A stretch of DNA of 64,000 nt from QAND01 sp003150225. Lineage in GTDB: Bacteria > Bacillota > Clostridia > Christensenellales > QAND01. The notes beneath the pieces were generated by a model that saw nothing but the letters and a program-made list of their open reading frames with translations, searched no databases and had not been told where the DNA came from. This document shows positions 1 to 8,767 of the stretch, piece after piece. The stretch covers positions 620,001 to 684,000 of the forward strand of contig NZ_CP076563.1 of NCBI RefSeq assembly GCF_044357945.1, given 5' to 3'. The position numbers and the translations under genes were made by a program. Numbering within the stretch: the stretch's first letter is position 1; each line of letters begins with the position of its first letter.

Positions 1-909
1 GACCGCCCGGTCTCGTCCAAACCGTTCCGCCAGGGCCTCGTAGTCCTCCGGCATCGGGCCTCGATCCATATAGTGCTCAAACAGAAGTCCAATGAGGGCC
101 TCCGCCCGCGCCTCCCGCTGCCGCTTTTCCCCGGTGACGTAGACCGTCTCAAAAAGGAACCGCCGAAGGGTAGCCGTTACCTCCTCCACCGGCCCGTCCA
201 TGGCGATCTCGCCCGCCCGGCTGGCATGGATGACGTTTTTCACCATGGCGTCGATCCGCTGCGCCCGGGTACTGCCCAACACCCGGATGCAATCCGGCGG
301 GAGATCCTCCGCCGCCAGATCCCCCCGCCCCAGAGCATCGTCGATGTCGTGGTTGATGTACGCGATTTTATCGGACAGGCGGACTACGTTGCCCTCGGGG
401 GTCGCCGCCCGGGTAGAGGTTCGGTGGTTTTCAATGCCGTCCAATACCTCAAAGGTAAGATTCAATCCAGCGCCGTCCTTTTCAATGTACTTCACCACCC
501 GGATGCTCTGGCGGTTATGGGAAAAACCGCAGTCCGCCAGTCGGTTAAGGGCGCGTTCTCCAGCATGGCCGAAGGGCGTATGCCCCAGGTCATGCCCCAA
601 GGCGATGGCCTCGGTGAGATCCTCGTTTAATGACAGGGCCCGGGCGATGGTCCGGGCAATCTGCATCACCTCAAGGGTATGGGTAAGCCGAACGCGGTAA
701 TGATCCTCCGCCCCAATAAACACCTGGGTCTTATCCTTGAGCCTGCGAAAGGCCTTTGAGTGCACAATCCGATCCCTGTCCCGCTGGAAGGCGGTGCGGA
801 TCTCACAGGGCTCTTCCGGGCGTTCCCGGCCCCGGCTGGCGGCGGATTGGGTGGCGTAAGGGCTCAGGATCAATTTTTCATCCCGCTCCCGTTTTTCCCG
901 CAGTGTCAT
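1..909 (-). CDS. dgt: dGTP triphosphohydrolase, 3' end cut by window
   Basis: Predicted deoxyguanosinetriphosphate triphosphohydrolase, which hydrolyses dGTP to deoxyguanosine and triphosphate. About 303 residues are visible from the ATG at 909; the gene runs off the left edge, so the C-terminus is missing. Visible hallmarks are RDRDRIVHSKAFRRLKDKTQ near residue 43, then the metal-binding HD core: RLTHTLEV and LGHDLGHTPFGHAGE at about residues 74-119, followed by ENHRTS. A G-rich ribosome site (AAAGGGGGG) lies 6-7 bases upstream of the start. In many Clostridia dgt precedes dnaG and rpoD, but these would lie outside the window. Family assignment is firm; substrate preference is inferred. Confidence 0.93.
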   Translation of the reverse strand, partial: MTLREKRERDEKLILSPYATQSAASRGRERPEEPCEIRTAFQRDRDRIVHSKAFRRLKDKTQVFIGAEDHYRVRLTHTLEVMQIARTIARALSLNEDLTEAIALGHDLGHTPFGHAGERALNRLADCGFSHNRQSIRVVKYIEKDGAGLNLTFEVLDGIENHRTSTRAATPEGNVVRLSDKIAYINHDIDDALGRGDLAAEDLPPDCIRVLGSTRAQRIDAMVKNVIHASRAGEIAMDGPVEEVTATLRRFLFETVYVTGEKRQREARAEALIGLLFEHYMDRGPMPEDYEALAERFGRDRAV

Positions 910-1033
910 CCTGTATCCCCCCTTTTGCGACGTATCTAGACGTATATGTATGTTATTCTATGTAAATATCACAAACCCTTTTTTCCCACGATCCAATCGA
1001 CAGAATTTCCATCCCCTCCCAAAAATAACCGGG

Positions 1034-1061
1034 AAAAAGGGCGCCAAACTGGCGCCCTTTC
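1034..1061 (-). terminator. Terminator after zinc-ribbon membrane gene
   Basis: On the minus strand, GGGCGCC and GGCGCCC form a hairpin with a short loop, followed by a T run. It starts four bases after the stop of the gene at 1065-1454. Confidence 0.85.
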
Positions 1062-1064
1062 CGG

Positions 1065-1454
1065 TCAAGTCTTTTTGATAAAGGAGGTTTTGCAGCTCGG
1101 ACAGGTGATCTTGATCTTCCCCTTGCCCTTGGGCACCCGGACCCGCAGCTTGCATTTAGGACACTTATAGTAGCGGTGGGTTTTGTCCTTGCCCCTCGCC
1201 CGAATCCCCAGGAACCAGTTGCGAATGGGATTCCAAAACTTCATGAATTTCATGTTTTCCCCATACCGGCGGCTGGTATTTCGGGAAAACATCCGGGCAT
1301 AGCAAAGAACCAGGAGGATCACCGCCACCCATACCAAGGGGGAAAAACGGAGGACCTGCCCCAGGATCAAAATCAAGAGGGAGAAGATCATCAGCGCCAC
1401 GTTTAGTTGGTCGTTGCCGTATCGGCCCATCATAAAGCGTCTCAGCCAGTTCAT
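1065..1454 (-). CDS. Small membrane protein with C-terminal zinc ribbon
   Basis: A 129-residue protein of unknown function. Residues about 18-52 form two closely spaced hydrophobic segments (LMIFSLLILILGQVL and LVWVAVILLVLCYA). A basic stretch follows, then a zinc ribbon near residues 94-122 with two CxxC pairs (CPKC and CPSC). The end is lysine-rich. The ribosome site AAGGAG lies 8 bases before the ATG. A TATAAT at 1490-1495 is a plausible -10 element but its -35 is poor. The gene stands alone with its own terminator. The layout suggests a membrane-anchored nucleic-acid or protein-binding ribbon; no function is assigned. Confidence 0.8.
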   Translation of the reverse strand: MNWLRRFMMGRYGNDQLNVALMIFSLLILILGQVLRFSPLVWVAVILLVLCYARMFSRNTSRRYGENMKFMKFWNPIRNWFLGIRARGKDKTHRYYKCPKCKLRVRVPKGKGKIKITCPSCKTSFIKKT

Positions 1455-1597
1455 GCAATCGGCTCCTTTGCCATCCTAATTGGTTACATATTATAAACTA
1501 TTCTGCAGGGAAATGATAGCCGTGCCGCGCATTTTTAATCCCTTTTTCAGGATTTTTATTTTTTCTAAATAAATGGAAAAAACCGTAGTTTTCTTGG

Positions 1598-1626
1598 TTG
1601 TCACTTCGGTAAGGTTCCATTATAAT
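1598..1626 (+). promoter_or_regulatory. Sigma-A promoter for the RpiR-type regulator
   Basis: TTGTCA at 1598-1603, a 17-base spacer and TATAAT at 1621-1626. Transcription would start near 1633, about 84 bases upstream of the ATG at 1717. This rules out an in-frame start further upstream at 1573. Confidence 0.85.
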
Positions 1627-1716
1627 GAGAGTAAGATTTACAACTGCATAGAGGTTTTAGCGCGGATCATTTTTTCACGTCTTTGTGTTTCTATAACAGC
1701 TAAGGGGGGTACTTCT

Positions 1717-2604
1717 ATGCATTTTGAAAACGATTTGTTTCAAAAACTACCTGTAAACTTCCTTCTCAAGCTTCAGTCCATCTATGGAACCCTAAAGACG
1801 GCGGAGCGGAAAGCGGCGGATTATATTCTCGATCATCCGGATTCCGTAGCCATGGCTTCCATCTCGGAGACCGCCAGCCTGGCCGGCTGCAGTGAGCCCA
1901 CCCTCATCCGGTTTACCCGGAAGCTAGGCTATACCGGCTTTGCGGATTTCAAATCCCAGCTGCAAAATGTGTTGCTGCAGCAGCCCACCAGCGCTGTGGA
2001 GTATCAATACATCACCCAAAACGATACGCCCTTTCAGGTGATCAACAAGCTCATCGCCATCACCATTCAAGATCTTCAGAACACCCTGGACGTGTTCGAT
2101 GGGGAACAATACGATAAGGCCGTTTCCGTGCTGCTGAACGCAGGAAAAATCGCCTTCTTTGGTACGGGAGACGCCTACCTCGTAGCCCAGTCGGCTTACA
2201 ACCGATGCCTTCGCGCGGGGATGGACGTCTTCTGCTCCTCGGACCCGGATCCGATGCTGACCGTCGCCAACCGGATGGATTCCGGGGATGCCGTGGTCAT
2301 CATCTCCCACTCCGGCCGAAACCGCTATATGTACGAAATCGCCCGTCAGTTAAAGAGCGAAAACATTCCGGTGATCCTTATCACCAACTATCCCCTGTCC
2401 CCAGTGGCTAAAACATCGGACATCGTCCTGGTGGAATATGCCTTTATGGAGGCCCCCGAAAGCGACTCCATCTCCTGCCGCGTGGTGGAAATGTGCATCG
2501 TGGAATCCCTCTTGATCAGTGTTCTTTTGAAGAAACCGGAAAACAGCAAAGCCCAGCTGGCGGTGATGAAACGTCTAGGACAGTACAACCGCATCAAAGC
2601 ATAG
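1717..2604 (+). CDS. MurR/RpiR-family transcriptional regulator
   Basis: A 295-residue regulator. The N-terminal RpiR helix-turn-helix domain (about residues 12-88) shows the family pattern KTAERKAADYILDHP and TRKLGYTGFADFKSQL. The C-terminal SIS domain (about 130-270), which normally senses phosphosugars, contains FFGTGDAY and IISHSGRN. The start at 1717 is chosen because AAGGGGGG lies 7 bases upstream and the promoter lies downstream of the next in-frame ATG. Such regulators usually control amino-sugar or sugar catabolism. Here no sugar gene is adjacent and a terminator follows, so the target is unknown. It reads as an orphan regulator acting elsewhere. Confidence 0.93.
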   Translation: MHFENDLFQKLPVNFLLKLQSIYGTLKTAERKAADYILDHPDSVAMASISETASLAGCSEPTLIRFTRKLGYTGFADFKSQLQNVLLQQPTSAVEYQYITQNDTPFQVINKLIAITIQDLQNTLDVFDGEQYDKAVSVLLNAGKIAFFGTGDAYLVAQSAYNRCLRAGMDVFCSSDPDPMLTVANRMDSGDAVVIISHSGRNRYMYEIARQLKSENIPVILITNYPLSPVAKTSDIVLVEYAFMEAPESDSISCRVVEMCIVESLLISVLLKKPENSKAQLAVMKRLGQYNRIKA

Positions 2605-2624
2605 CAAAATAGTTCGGTATGAAT

Positions 2625-2650
2625 AAGGACGGCTTTCAAAGCCGTCCTTT
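2625..2650. terminator. Bidirectional terminator between convergent genes
   Basis: AAGGACGGC pairs with GCCGTCCTT around a short loop. T-rich DNA follows on the plus strand. It lies between the convergent RpiR gene and the gene ending at 2660. Confidence 0.85.
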
Positions 2651-2659
2651 TATTTACCT

Positions 2660-3463
2660 TTAATTTTCCCCCATCCTGCGGCGAAACTCCAGATCTGCCG
2701 CCCTGGCAAAGGATGCCGGCGTCCAATCTTGCCGGTTGGGATCCACATCCTGGGCAGTCAAAGCCATGAGGAAATACGGCCCCAGCTCCAACTCCCGCTT
2801 CACCTTAATGGGGTGGAGCCCATCCCGCACCGCCAATCCATTTCGAATCATCCGATGCGCATTAAAATACAGCCGCACCTCCGGACGATATGGTTCCTGT
2901 GGGTTCCGGCAGATGCGCCCCGTCTGCCGGGAACAGACCGTCATCTCCCCACAGCCCTCCGGTATGTCCAGCATCACATAGCGGGAGTACTCTGGCGGCT
3001 CCAGCATGGGAAGAAACCCCACCTCCTTCACCTCCAGGCCCTGACGCCGCTGTTGTACGGCGGACAGTAGCACGCCCATGGTACGGATGCTGTGCCACGC
3101 GGCATGGGTGGTGCTGTGGACCACATATTTAGGATCGCTCCTTCGAACCAGCCGTTCCCGGCAGTCCCACCGGCCCTCCAGCGCTTCTCCCGCCGGCTCC
3201 AATAGTTCCCCCGGAGCGGATAGGATCACCGTCCGACAAAAGCTGTTCTCATACTGCACATAGTCCCGCAGTCGAATAAACTCCGGATCCCCCTCCGGCC
3301 GGACTACAAGAGTGTGGATTTTCGCCCCGGGATAGGTATGGCTGTACCCAAACCCCTGGTTATGATACAAAAACGCCGCCCAGTCAGTGGTCTTGCCGTC
3401 CCGCTCAAAGGGATTCTTCTGTTCTGGTGTCCAACCAGGCCGTGCAAATCGATACCATGCCAT
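2660..3463 (-). CDS. Uncharacterised protein, ADP-ribosyltransferase-like pattern possible
   Basis: A 267-residue cytosolic protein I do not recognise. It opens MAWYRFARPGW. The middle contains VVHSTTHAAWHSIRTMGVLL (about residues 113-132), then PEYSRYVML, SRQTGR, RLYFNAH and DGLHPIKVKRELELGPYFL near the end. An H-S/T-T box followed by W..I...G.L is reminiscent of the first strand-helix of ADP-ribosyltransferase and RNA 2'-phosphotransferase folds. That is a hunch, not a family match. The ATG at 3463 is chosen because CAGGTGA lies just upstream. It starts 5 bases after the stop of the membrane-anchored gene at 3469-4014, so the two are probably co-transcribed. Confidence 0.7.
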   Translation of the reverse strand: MAWYRFARPGWTPEQKNPFERDGKTTDWAAFLYHNQGFGYSHTYPGAKIHTLVVRPEGDPEFIRLRDYVQYENSFCRTVILSAPGELLEPAGEALEGRWDCRERLVRRSDPKYVVHSTTHAAWHSIRTMGVLLSAVQQRRQGLEVKEVGFLPMLEPPEYSRYVMLDIPEGCGEMTVCSRQTGRICRNPQEPYRPEVRLYFNAHRMIRNGLAVRDGLHPIKVKRELELGPYFLMALTAQDVDPNRQDWTPASFARAADLEFRRRMGEN

Positions 3464-3468
3464 ATGAT

Positions 3469-4014
3469 TCACCTGTGTTTCTTTATAAAAAGTGTTTGAA
3501 TCTCCTCCCCTGGATTCGTCCATTGGAGGATGCATTGAGCGGTATCCCGCTCTTCGGACAAATAGAAGTTTGCCCGTAGAATGTATTCCTCCTTTTCACC
3601 ATCCTTGTTTTCCCCTTGGGTCCGGCGGATAAAAAAAGCATCTGGCTCCGGGTTGATGGTTGCCTCGCTGGGATTGACCGTCTCAAATCCCTCCATGGCT
3701 TTTAGCATGGCGTCCACCTGTTCCCGGCTGTCCAAGCTCAAGGTCAGTGTAAACCGGTAAACCTCATCCAGGTTCCCCCTCAGCTCCGCGCTGATAAAGG
3801 TCCCCTTCAAAATCTCGGGTAGCTCAAGATCTCTAGCAAACATCGCCATTTCCTCGGAAGAAGCCTCGCTTCGCACAATGCCCTGGCTCAGCTCCCTTCC
3901 CTGAGAAATCTGGATATAATAGAACACCACCAGGGCAAAAAGAATCAAAATCCCCGTGGCGACCGCGCGCAGGATCAACTGCTTTTTGATGGCGTTTTGC
4001 ATCTCCGGGTCCAT
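3469..4014 (-). CDS. Membrane-anchored protein of unknown function
   Basis: A 181-residue protein. One N-terminal transmembrane helix (about residues 17-36, VATGILILFALVVFYYIQIS) follows a short cytoplasmic tail. The rest is a predicted extracellular domain of about 140 residues with alternating polar and hydrophobic strands and no recognisable motif. The start at 4014 follows GGAGGG at 6 bases. An extended -10 (TGCTATACT) at 4037-4045 gives a likely short leader. It is the first gene of a two-gene unit with the gene ending at 2660. I do not recognise its family. Confidence 0.75.
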   Translation of the reverse strand: MDPEMQNAIKKQLILRAVATGILILFALVVFYYIQISQGRELSQGIVRSEASSEEMAMFARDLELPEILKGTFISAELRGNLDEVYRFTLTLSLDSREQVDAMLKAMEGFETVNPSEATINPEPDAFFIRRTQGENKDGEKEEYILRANFYLSEERDTAQCILQWTNPGEEIQTLFIKKHR

Positions 4015-4046
4015 GGCACTCCCTCCGTTTATCCCTAGTATAGCAC

Positions 4047-4074
4047 AAAAGGGCGTTCCCATCGGAACGCCCTT
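4047..4074 (-). terminator. ppdK terminator
   Basis: AAGGGCGTTCC pairs with GGAACGCCCTT around a 4-base loop, followed by a T run on the minus strand, about 20 bases after the ppdK stop. Confidence 0.88.
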
Positions 4075-4094
4075 GCGCCTTTCAAAAAATGCGT

Positions 4095-6728
4095 TTATTT
4101 CCTCCGATCCGCTCGCACCTTAGCCTGGGCGGCCGCCAGCTTGGCGATGGGAATGCGGAAGGGGGAGCAGGAGACATAATCAAGGCCCACGTTATGGCAG
4201 AACTCCACGCTGCTGGGCTCGCCTCCGTGCTCGCCGCAGATGCCCATGTGGATGTCCGGATTGGTGCTCCGGCCCAGCTCCACCGCCATCTTAATAAGCT
4301 TACCCACGCCCTTTTGGTCGATCTTGGCAAAGGGATCGTTCTCAAAGATCTTGAAGGTGTAGTAGTCGGGCAGGAACTTGCCGGAGTCATCCCGGGAAAA
4401 GCCAAAGGTCATCTGGGAAAGATCGTTGGTACCAAAGGAGAAGAACTGGGCCTCCTTGGCGATCTCGTCGGCGGTGAGTGCGGCCCGAGGCAGCTCAATC
4501 ATGGTGCCCACCTTATAGTCCACCTTTCGCCCCCGCTCCTCCATAATGCGCTGAGCGGTCTCATCGATGATGTTTTTCACAAACCGCAGCTCCGCGGCGT
4601 CCCCTACAAGGGGTACCATGATCTCAGGATGGATCACAAAGCCTCCCTCCTCCATGGCGTCGATGGCGGCGCCGATGATGGCGGCGGTCTGCATCCGGGC
4701 AATCTCCGGGAAGGTAACGGCCAAACGGCATCCCCGATGGCCCATCATGGGGTTCACCTCATGGAGGGAGCGGACGATCTCGTCCAAGCTCTCATAGGAG
4801 ATGCCCATCTGCCGGGCCAACTCCTCGATTTCCTCCTTCTCCTTGGGGATAAACTCATGGAGCGGCGGATCCAGCAACCGGATGGTCACCTGCCGGCCCT
4901 CCATGGCCAAATATAGCTGACGGAAATCCTCCTGCTGGATGGGCAAAAGCTCCTCCAGGGCCGCCTTCCGCTGGCGCTCGGTGGTGGATACGATCATCCG
5001 CCGCACCGCCATGATGCGATCCTCATTGAAGAACATATGCTCGGTGCGGCAGAGGCCGATGCCCTCCGCGCCGAACTCCAATGCCTGTTTGGCGTCCCGA
5101 GGGGTATCCGCGTTGGTCAAAACCCCCAGGGTGCGGATCTCATCGGCCCATTTCATGATGACGGCGAAATCCCCGGATACGTTGGCGGGTATGGTGGGCA
5201 GCTGTCCCAAAAAGACCCGGCCCAGATTGCCATCCAGGGAAATCCAATCCCCCTCGCGGACCACCCGATCCTCGGTGGTGCGGAAATAGCCTTCCTCCTC
5301 GTCTATGAATACATCCTTGCAGCCCGCCACGCAGCAGCGCCCCATGCCCCGGGCCACCACAGCGGCGTGGGAGGTCATGCCGCCCCGGGCGGTCATAATG
5401 CCCTGGGCGATGTTCATGCCCTGAATATCCTCTGGAGAGGTCTCGGTGCGAACCAGGATGACCTTCTCTCCCCGGGCGGCGGCTTCGGCCGCCTTTTCGG
5501 GATCAAAATAGGCTCGGCCGCTGGCGGCGCCGGGAGAAGCCGGTAGGCCGGTGGCGATGGGCGCAGTCTCGGCAAGAGCCTTGGGCTCAAAGGTGGGATG
5601 CAGCAAGCTGTCCAGCTGCTTGGGATCCACCATCAGCATGGCTTGGTTCTTGTCGATGCTTCCCTCCTTTTCCATCTCCACGGCGATGCGGAGCGCCGCG
5701 GCGGCGGTACGCTTGCCATTTCGAGTCTGGAGCATAAAGAGCTTCCCCTTTTCGATGGTAAACTCCAGGTCCTGCATATCCCGGTAATGGGCTTCCAGTT
5801 TGTTGGCGATCTCCACCAACGCGTCATAGCAATGGGGCATATCCGCCTTAAGCTCGTCGATGTGCTTAGGGGTCCGAATTCCCGCCACCACGTCCTCGCC
5901 CTGGGCGTTCATGAGGAACTCCCCAAAGAGTTTGTTTTCACCGGTGGAAGGGCTTCGGGTAAAGGCCACACCGGTGCCGCAGTCATCCCCCATGTTGCCA
6001 AAGACCATGGACTGAACGTTGACAGCGGTTCCCAGGGAGGAGGGAATGTCGTTCATCAAGCGGTAAAAATGGGCTCTGGGATTTTCCCAGCTGCGGAATA
6101 CCGCCTCAATAGCGCCGATGAGCTGCTCCTTGGGATCCTGGGGAAACTCCATTCCCTTGCCGTCCACAAACAGCTGCTTATAGGTGGCGATCAGCGCCTT
6201 CAAATCCTCGGCGGAAAGATCGCTGTCCGCCTGGGCGCCCGCCTTCTCCTTGGCGGCCTCCAGCGCCTTCTCAAACTGGCTCATATCCATTTCCATCACT
6301 ACGTTGCTGAACATCTGGATAAACCGCCGGTAGCTGTCATAAGCAAACCGGGGATTCTCGGTGGCGGCGGCCAGCCCTTCCACGGTCTCATCGTTGAGAC
6401 CCAGGTTCAGGATGGTGTCCATCATGCCAGGCATGGAAACGGCGGCGCCGCTGCGGACGGACACCAAAAGGGGATTTTTTACATCCCCAAACCGTTTGCC
6501 GGTACGGCGCTCCAGATCGGCGAGAGCCGTCAGCGTTTCCACGATGATGGCGGAATCGATCTTCTTTCCATCGGCGTAATACCTATTGCAGGCCTCGGTG
6601 GTAATGGTAAAGCCCGACGGAACAGGGAGGCCCAGGCCGGTCATTTCAGCCAGATTAGCGCCCTTTCCGCCAAGCAGGTCCCGCATGGCCGCGTTGCCCT
6701 CTGTAAAGGCATATACATACTTACTCAT
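4095..6728 (-). CDS. ppdK: Pyruvate, phosphate dikinase
   Basis: An 877-residue, full-length pyruvate phosphate dikinase. It interconverts pyruvate, ATP and phosphate with phosphoenolpyruvate, AMP and pyrophosphate. In anaerobes it often runs in the glycolytic direction using pyrophosphate. Order of domains: N-terminal ATP-grasp (GGKGANLAEMTGLGLPVPSG), central swivelling domain with the phospho-histidine loop GGMTSHAAVVARGMG (about residue 450), then the C-terminal PEP-utilising barrel with GICGEHGGEP and the catalytic Cys region YVSCSPFRIP. The start has GGGGGA 7 bases upstream. It lies just downstream of recO. A PPDK regulatory kinase gene is not seen here. Confidence 0.97.
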   Translation of the reverse strand: MSKYVYAFTEGNAAMRDLLGGKGANLAEMTGLGLPVPSGFTITTEACNRYYADGKKIDSAIIVETLTALADLERRTGKRFGDVKNPLLVSVRSGAAVSMPGMMDTILNLGLNDETVEGLAAATENPRFAYDSYRRFIQMFSNVVMEMDMSQFEKALEAAKEKAGAQADSDLSAEDLKALIATYKQLFVDGKGMEFPQDPKEQLIGAIEAVFRSWENPRAHFYRLMNDIPSSLGTAVNVQSMVFGNMGDDCGTGVAFTRSPSTGENKLFGEFLMNAQGEDVVAGIRTPKHIDELKADMPHCYDALVEIANKLEAHYRDMQDLEFTIEKGKLFMLQTRNGKRTAAAALRIAVEMEKEGSIDKNQAMLMVDPKQLDSLLHPTFEPKALAETAPIATGLPASPGAASGRAYFDPEKAAEAAARGEKVILVRTETSPEDIQGMNIAQGIMTARGGMTSHAAVVARGMGRCCVAGCKDVFIDEEEGYFRTTEDRVVREGDWISLDGNLGRVFLGQLPTIPANVSGDFAVIMKWADEIRTLGVLTNADTPRDAKQALEFGAEGIGLCRTEHMFFNEDRIMAVRRMIVSTTERQRKAALEELLPIQQEDFRQLYLAMEGRQVTIRLLDPPLHEFIPKEKEEIEELARQMGISYESLDEIVRSLHEVNPMMGHRGCRLAVTFPEIARMQTAAIIGAAIDAMEEGGFVIHPEIMVPLVGDAAELRFVKNIIDETAQRIMEERGRKVDYKVGTMIELPRAALTADEIAKEAQFFSFGTNDLSQMTFGFSRDDSGKFLPDYYTFKIFENDPFAKIDQKGVGKLIKMAVELGRSTNPDIHMGICGEHGGEPSSVEFCHNVGLDYVSCSPFRIPIAKLAAAQAKVRADRRK

Positions 6729-6772
6729 ACAATCTTCCCCCTTTGAAACAAAAAGAATAATAGGATGATCCT

Positions 6773-7531
6773 TTACTGCGGAAGCTCCGCATGAAAATTG
6801 TACGCTACCTTAGACGGCGGAAGCCGCCGGGGGACGATGCCCCGCACATAGGCCTCCAAAAGGGGCTCCAGATCCTTCCCGTATTCCGCCAAGAGCTCCC
6901 CGGCTCCATCGTAGGCGGAGGAGGGCATCTGGGGCAATACTGCCAGAAGGCGCATGGCCCGCTCCGGCAGTGGGAACAGCTCCATCCGTCCGAAACCACA
7001 GGTTCCGCAGACGGCTCCTCCCCGCTCCAAATCCATATATTTGAGATTGTCGGTCCTGCCGCAAATCCCACAGCGCTCGGTCACAAGCCGGTATCCCTCA
7101 AAATCCAGCATCTTGGCCAGGTAAAAGGCCAGCGCCCCCTCCACAGGGATCTCCTCCCTGGAAAGAAGGGATAGGCCGTGGAGCAATAGAGAAAACTGCT
7201 TCAAATAGGGCTCCTCAGGGTTTGCAAACTCCTCGGCAACCCCGCAAACAAAGGTGGCGGCATAAAGGGCCTCGGGCCGCAGCCGGAGGTTATAAAAGGT
7301 CTCCCGGACGGTGCACTGGCTCACATAAAACCGACCGTTCCGCTCGTTTAAAACGTACTCCCCATAGCAAAAGGGGGAGGCGGCCGTCAGCAGCTTGCTC
7401 TGAGGCTTCCGGCAGCCCCTGGCGGTGGCGGTCAGCTTGCCCCGCTCCCGGGTCACCAGGGTCAAAATCCGGTCATGATCCCGGTAATTCACCGCCCGGG
7501 TCACCACGCCCAGCACCTTATGGGACGCCAT
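6773..7531 (-). CDS. recO: DNA repair protein RecO
   Basis: A 252-residue RecO, which loads RecA onto SSB-coated DNA in the RecFOR pathway. The N-terminal OB fold begins MASHKVLGVVTRAVNYRDHD. The central helical part carries a four-cysteine zinc site (CGICGRTDNLKYM and CGTCG, about residues 148-172), as in many Gram-positive RecO proteins. ATG at 7531 is preferred over a GTG three codons upstream because the G-rich site AGGTTGGGTGG lies too close to that GTG. It follows yqzL by 21 bases in the conserved era-yqzL-recO order. Confidence 0.93.
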   Translation of the reverse strand: MASHKVLGVVTRAVNYRDHDRILTLVTRERGKLTATARGCRKPQSKLLTAASPFCYGEYVLNERNGRFYVSQCTVRETFYNLRLRPEALYAATFVCGVAEEFANPEEPYLKQFSLLLHGLSLLSREEIPVEGALAFYLAKMLDFEGYRLVTERCGICGRTDNLKYMDLERGGAVCGTCGFGRMELFPLPERAMRLLAVLPQMPSSAYDGAGELLAEYGKDLEPLLEAYVRGIVPRRLPPSKVAYNFHAELPQ

Positions 7532-7552
7532 ACAAACCACCCAACCTCACAC

Positions 7553-7657
7553 TTACCGGGGCGTGAATTTCTCCTTCCGATCCCGACGGAACCGTAGATA
7601 ATCCTCCACCTTCCCCGACTTTTTAAACGTATTCCAAAGCGGATTCTTCCCTTCCAT
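7553..7657 (-). CDS. yqzL: YqzL-family small protein
   Basis: A 34-residue protein, easily missed for its size. It begins MEGKNPLWNTFKKSGKVEDY and ends in a basic stretch. The pattern WxxFxxSGxVxxYL matches the small YqzL family, which sits between era and recO in Bacillus subtilis; the position here is identical. An excellent ribosome site, AAGGAGGG, lies 6-7 bases upstream of the ATG. Its function is not known even in Bacillus. Assignment rests on motif plus synteny. Confidence 0.85.
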   Translation of the reverse strand: MEGKNPLWNTFKKSGKVEDYLRFRRDRKEKFTPR

Positions 7658-7744
7658 CAAACACCCTCCTTTTTCTATTAGGTAGGGTCCCCAGGCCAGA
7701 AGCGAGAATCCCAGGCAATATTATCCGCCTTATGTAAAATCAGA

Positions 7745-8617
7745 CTATTGATACCCCAGCTCCCGGAGGGCGGTGGGGCTGTTGCGCCAATCCTCACGAA
7801 CCTTTACAAACACCCGGAGAAAGACCTTGGTCAAGAAGATGGACTCCAGATCCTCCCGAGCCATGATGCTGATCCGCTTCAGCATCGCGCCGTTTTTCCC
7901 AATGATGATCCCCTTATGGCTTTTCTTCTCGCAGTACAAAACAGCGTTGATCTCCACCACGCCGTCCTCCCGCTCCAAAAAGCGTTCCAACTCCACGCCG
8001 ATGCCATGGGGAATCTCATCGGAAAGGCACAGGAGCGCCTTTTCCCGGATGATTTCACAGGTCAAGAACTCCTCGGGCATATCGGTGACCTCGTCAGGCG
8101 GGAAGTACATAGGGCCGGGCTTTAGGCAATCCGCCAGTATGGAAAGCAGCTCCGGCATGTTTTCCCCCGTTTTAGCGCTGACAAAAAAAGGCTCCCTGCC
8201 ACACCATTCCCTGACAGCGGCAGACAGCGCCTCCCGGCCGTCCCGATCCAGTAAATCCACCTTATTTACGCATAACAGGGGCTCCCGCACCCCGCTGATC
8301 CGCTCCAAGATGGCCCGGTCTCCTTCCATAAGGCCCCGCTTGCCGTCCAGGACGAACAACACCCCATCCACGTCGTCCAGGGCGCCGGATACCGCGGTAT
8401 CCATAAACTGTCCCAGCTTGGTGCGCGGCGTATGGACGCCGGGGGTATCCAGAAGCACCATCTGGAACTCCGGGCGGTTCACAACCCCCATGATGCGGTT
8501 TCGGGTGGTCTGGGGCTTGTCGGATACAATAGCCACCTTCTCTCCCACCAGGGCGTTTACGATGGTGGACTTGCCCACGTTGGGCCGTCCCACAATGGAA
8601 ATAAAACCTGATCTCAT
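7745..8617 (-). CDS. era: GTPase Era
   Basis: A 290-residue Era GTPase, needed for 16S rRNA maturation and 30S assembly. The G motifs are clear: G1 GRPNVGKST, G3 DTPGVHTP, G4 NKVD, G5 SAKTG. The C-terminal KH domain includes KKSHKGIIIGKNGAMLKRI. The start at 8617 gives the canonical MRSGFISIVGR and has GAAAGGA 5 bases upstream; a longer in-frame start 12 codons up lacks a ribosome site. The 150-base gap to ybeY holds no gene but is AT-rich and could contain its own weak promoter. Confidence 0.97.
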   Translation of the reverse strand: MRSGFISIVGRPNVGKSTIVNALVGEKVAIVSDKPQTTRNRIMGVVNRPEFQMVLLDTPGVHTPRTKLGQFMDTAVSGALDDVDGVLFVLDGKRGLMEGDRAILERISGVREPLLCVNKVDLLDRDGREALSAAVREWCGREPFFVSAKTGENMPELLSILADCLKPGPMYFPPDEVTDMPEEFLTCEIIREKALLCLSDEIPHGIGVELERFLEREDGVVEINAVLYCEKKSHKGIIIGKNGAMLKRISIMAREDLESIFLTKVFLRVFVKVREDWRNSPTALRELGYQ

Positions 8618-8767
8618 GGGGATCCTTTCAAAAAACCGGGTTCGCCAAAGCAAAGAAAAATCGGCGTCCCCGTATCTACTTTACGAAACTACACAAAAAG
8701 TTTAACACTGGGTTACCGATCTTATCAACACAAAATTGTTGTTTTTCATATTTAGGATATGTTGGAT

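Noticed and set aside
1573..1716. Extended N-terminus for the RpiR-type regulator
   Set aside because: The added 48 codons lie across the TTGTCA-17-TATAAT promoter and have no ribosome site.
5598..6746. A 382-codon open frame on the plus strand opposite ppdK
   Set aside because: Antisense shadow of ppdK; no start signal and no motif.
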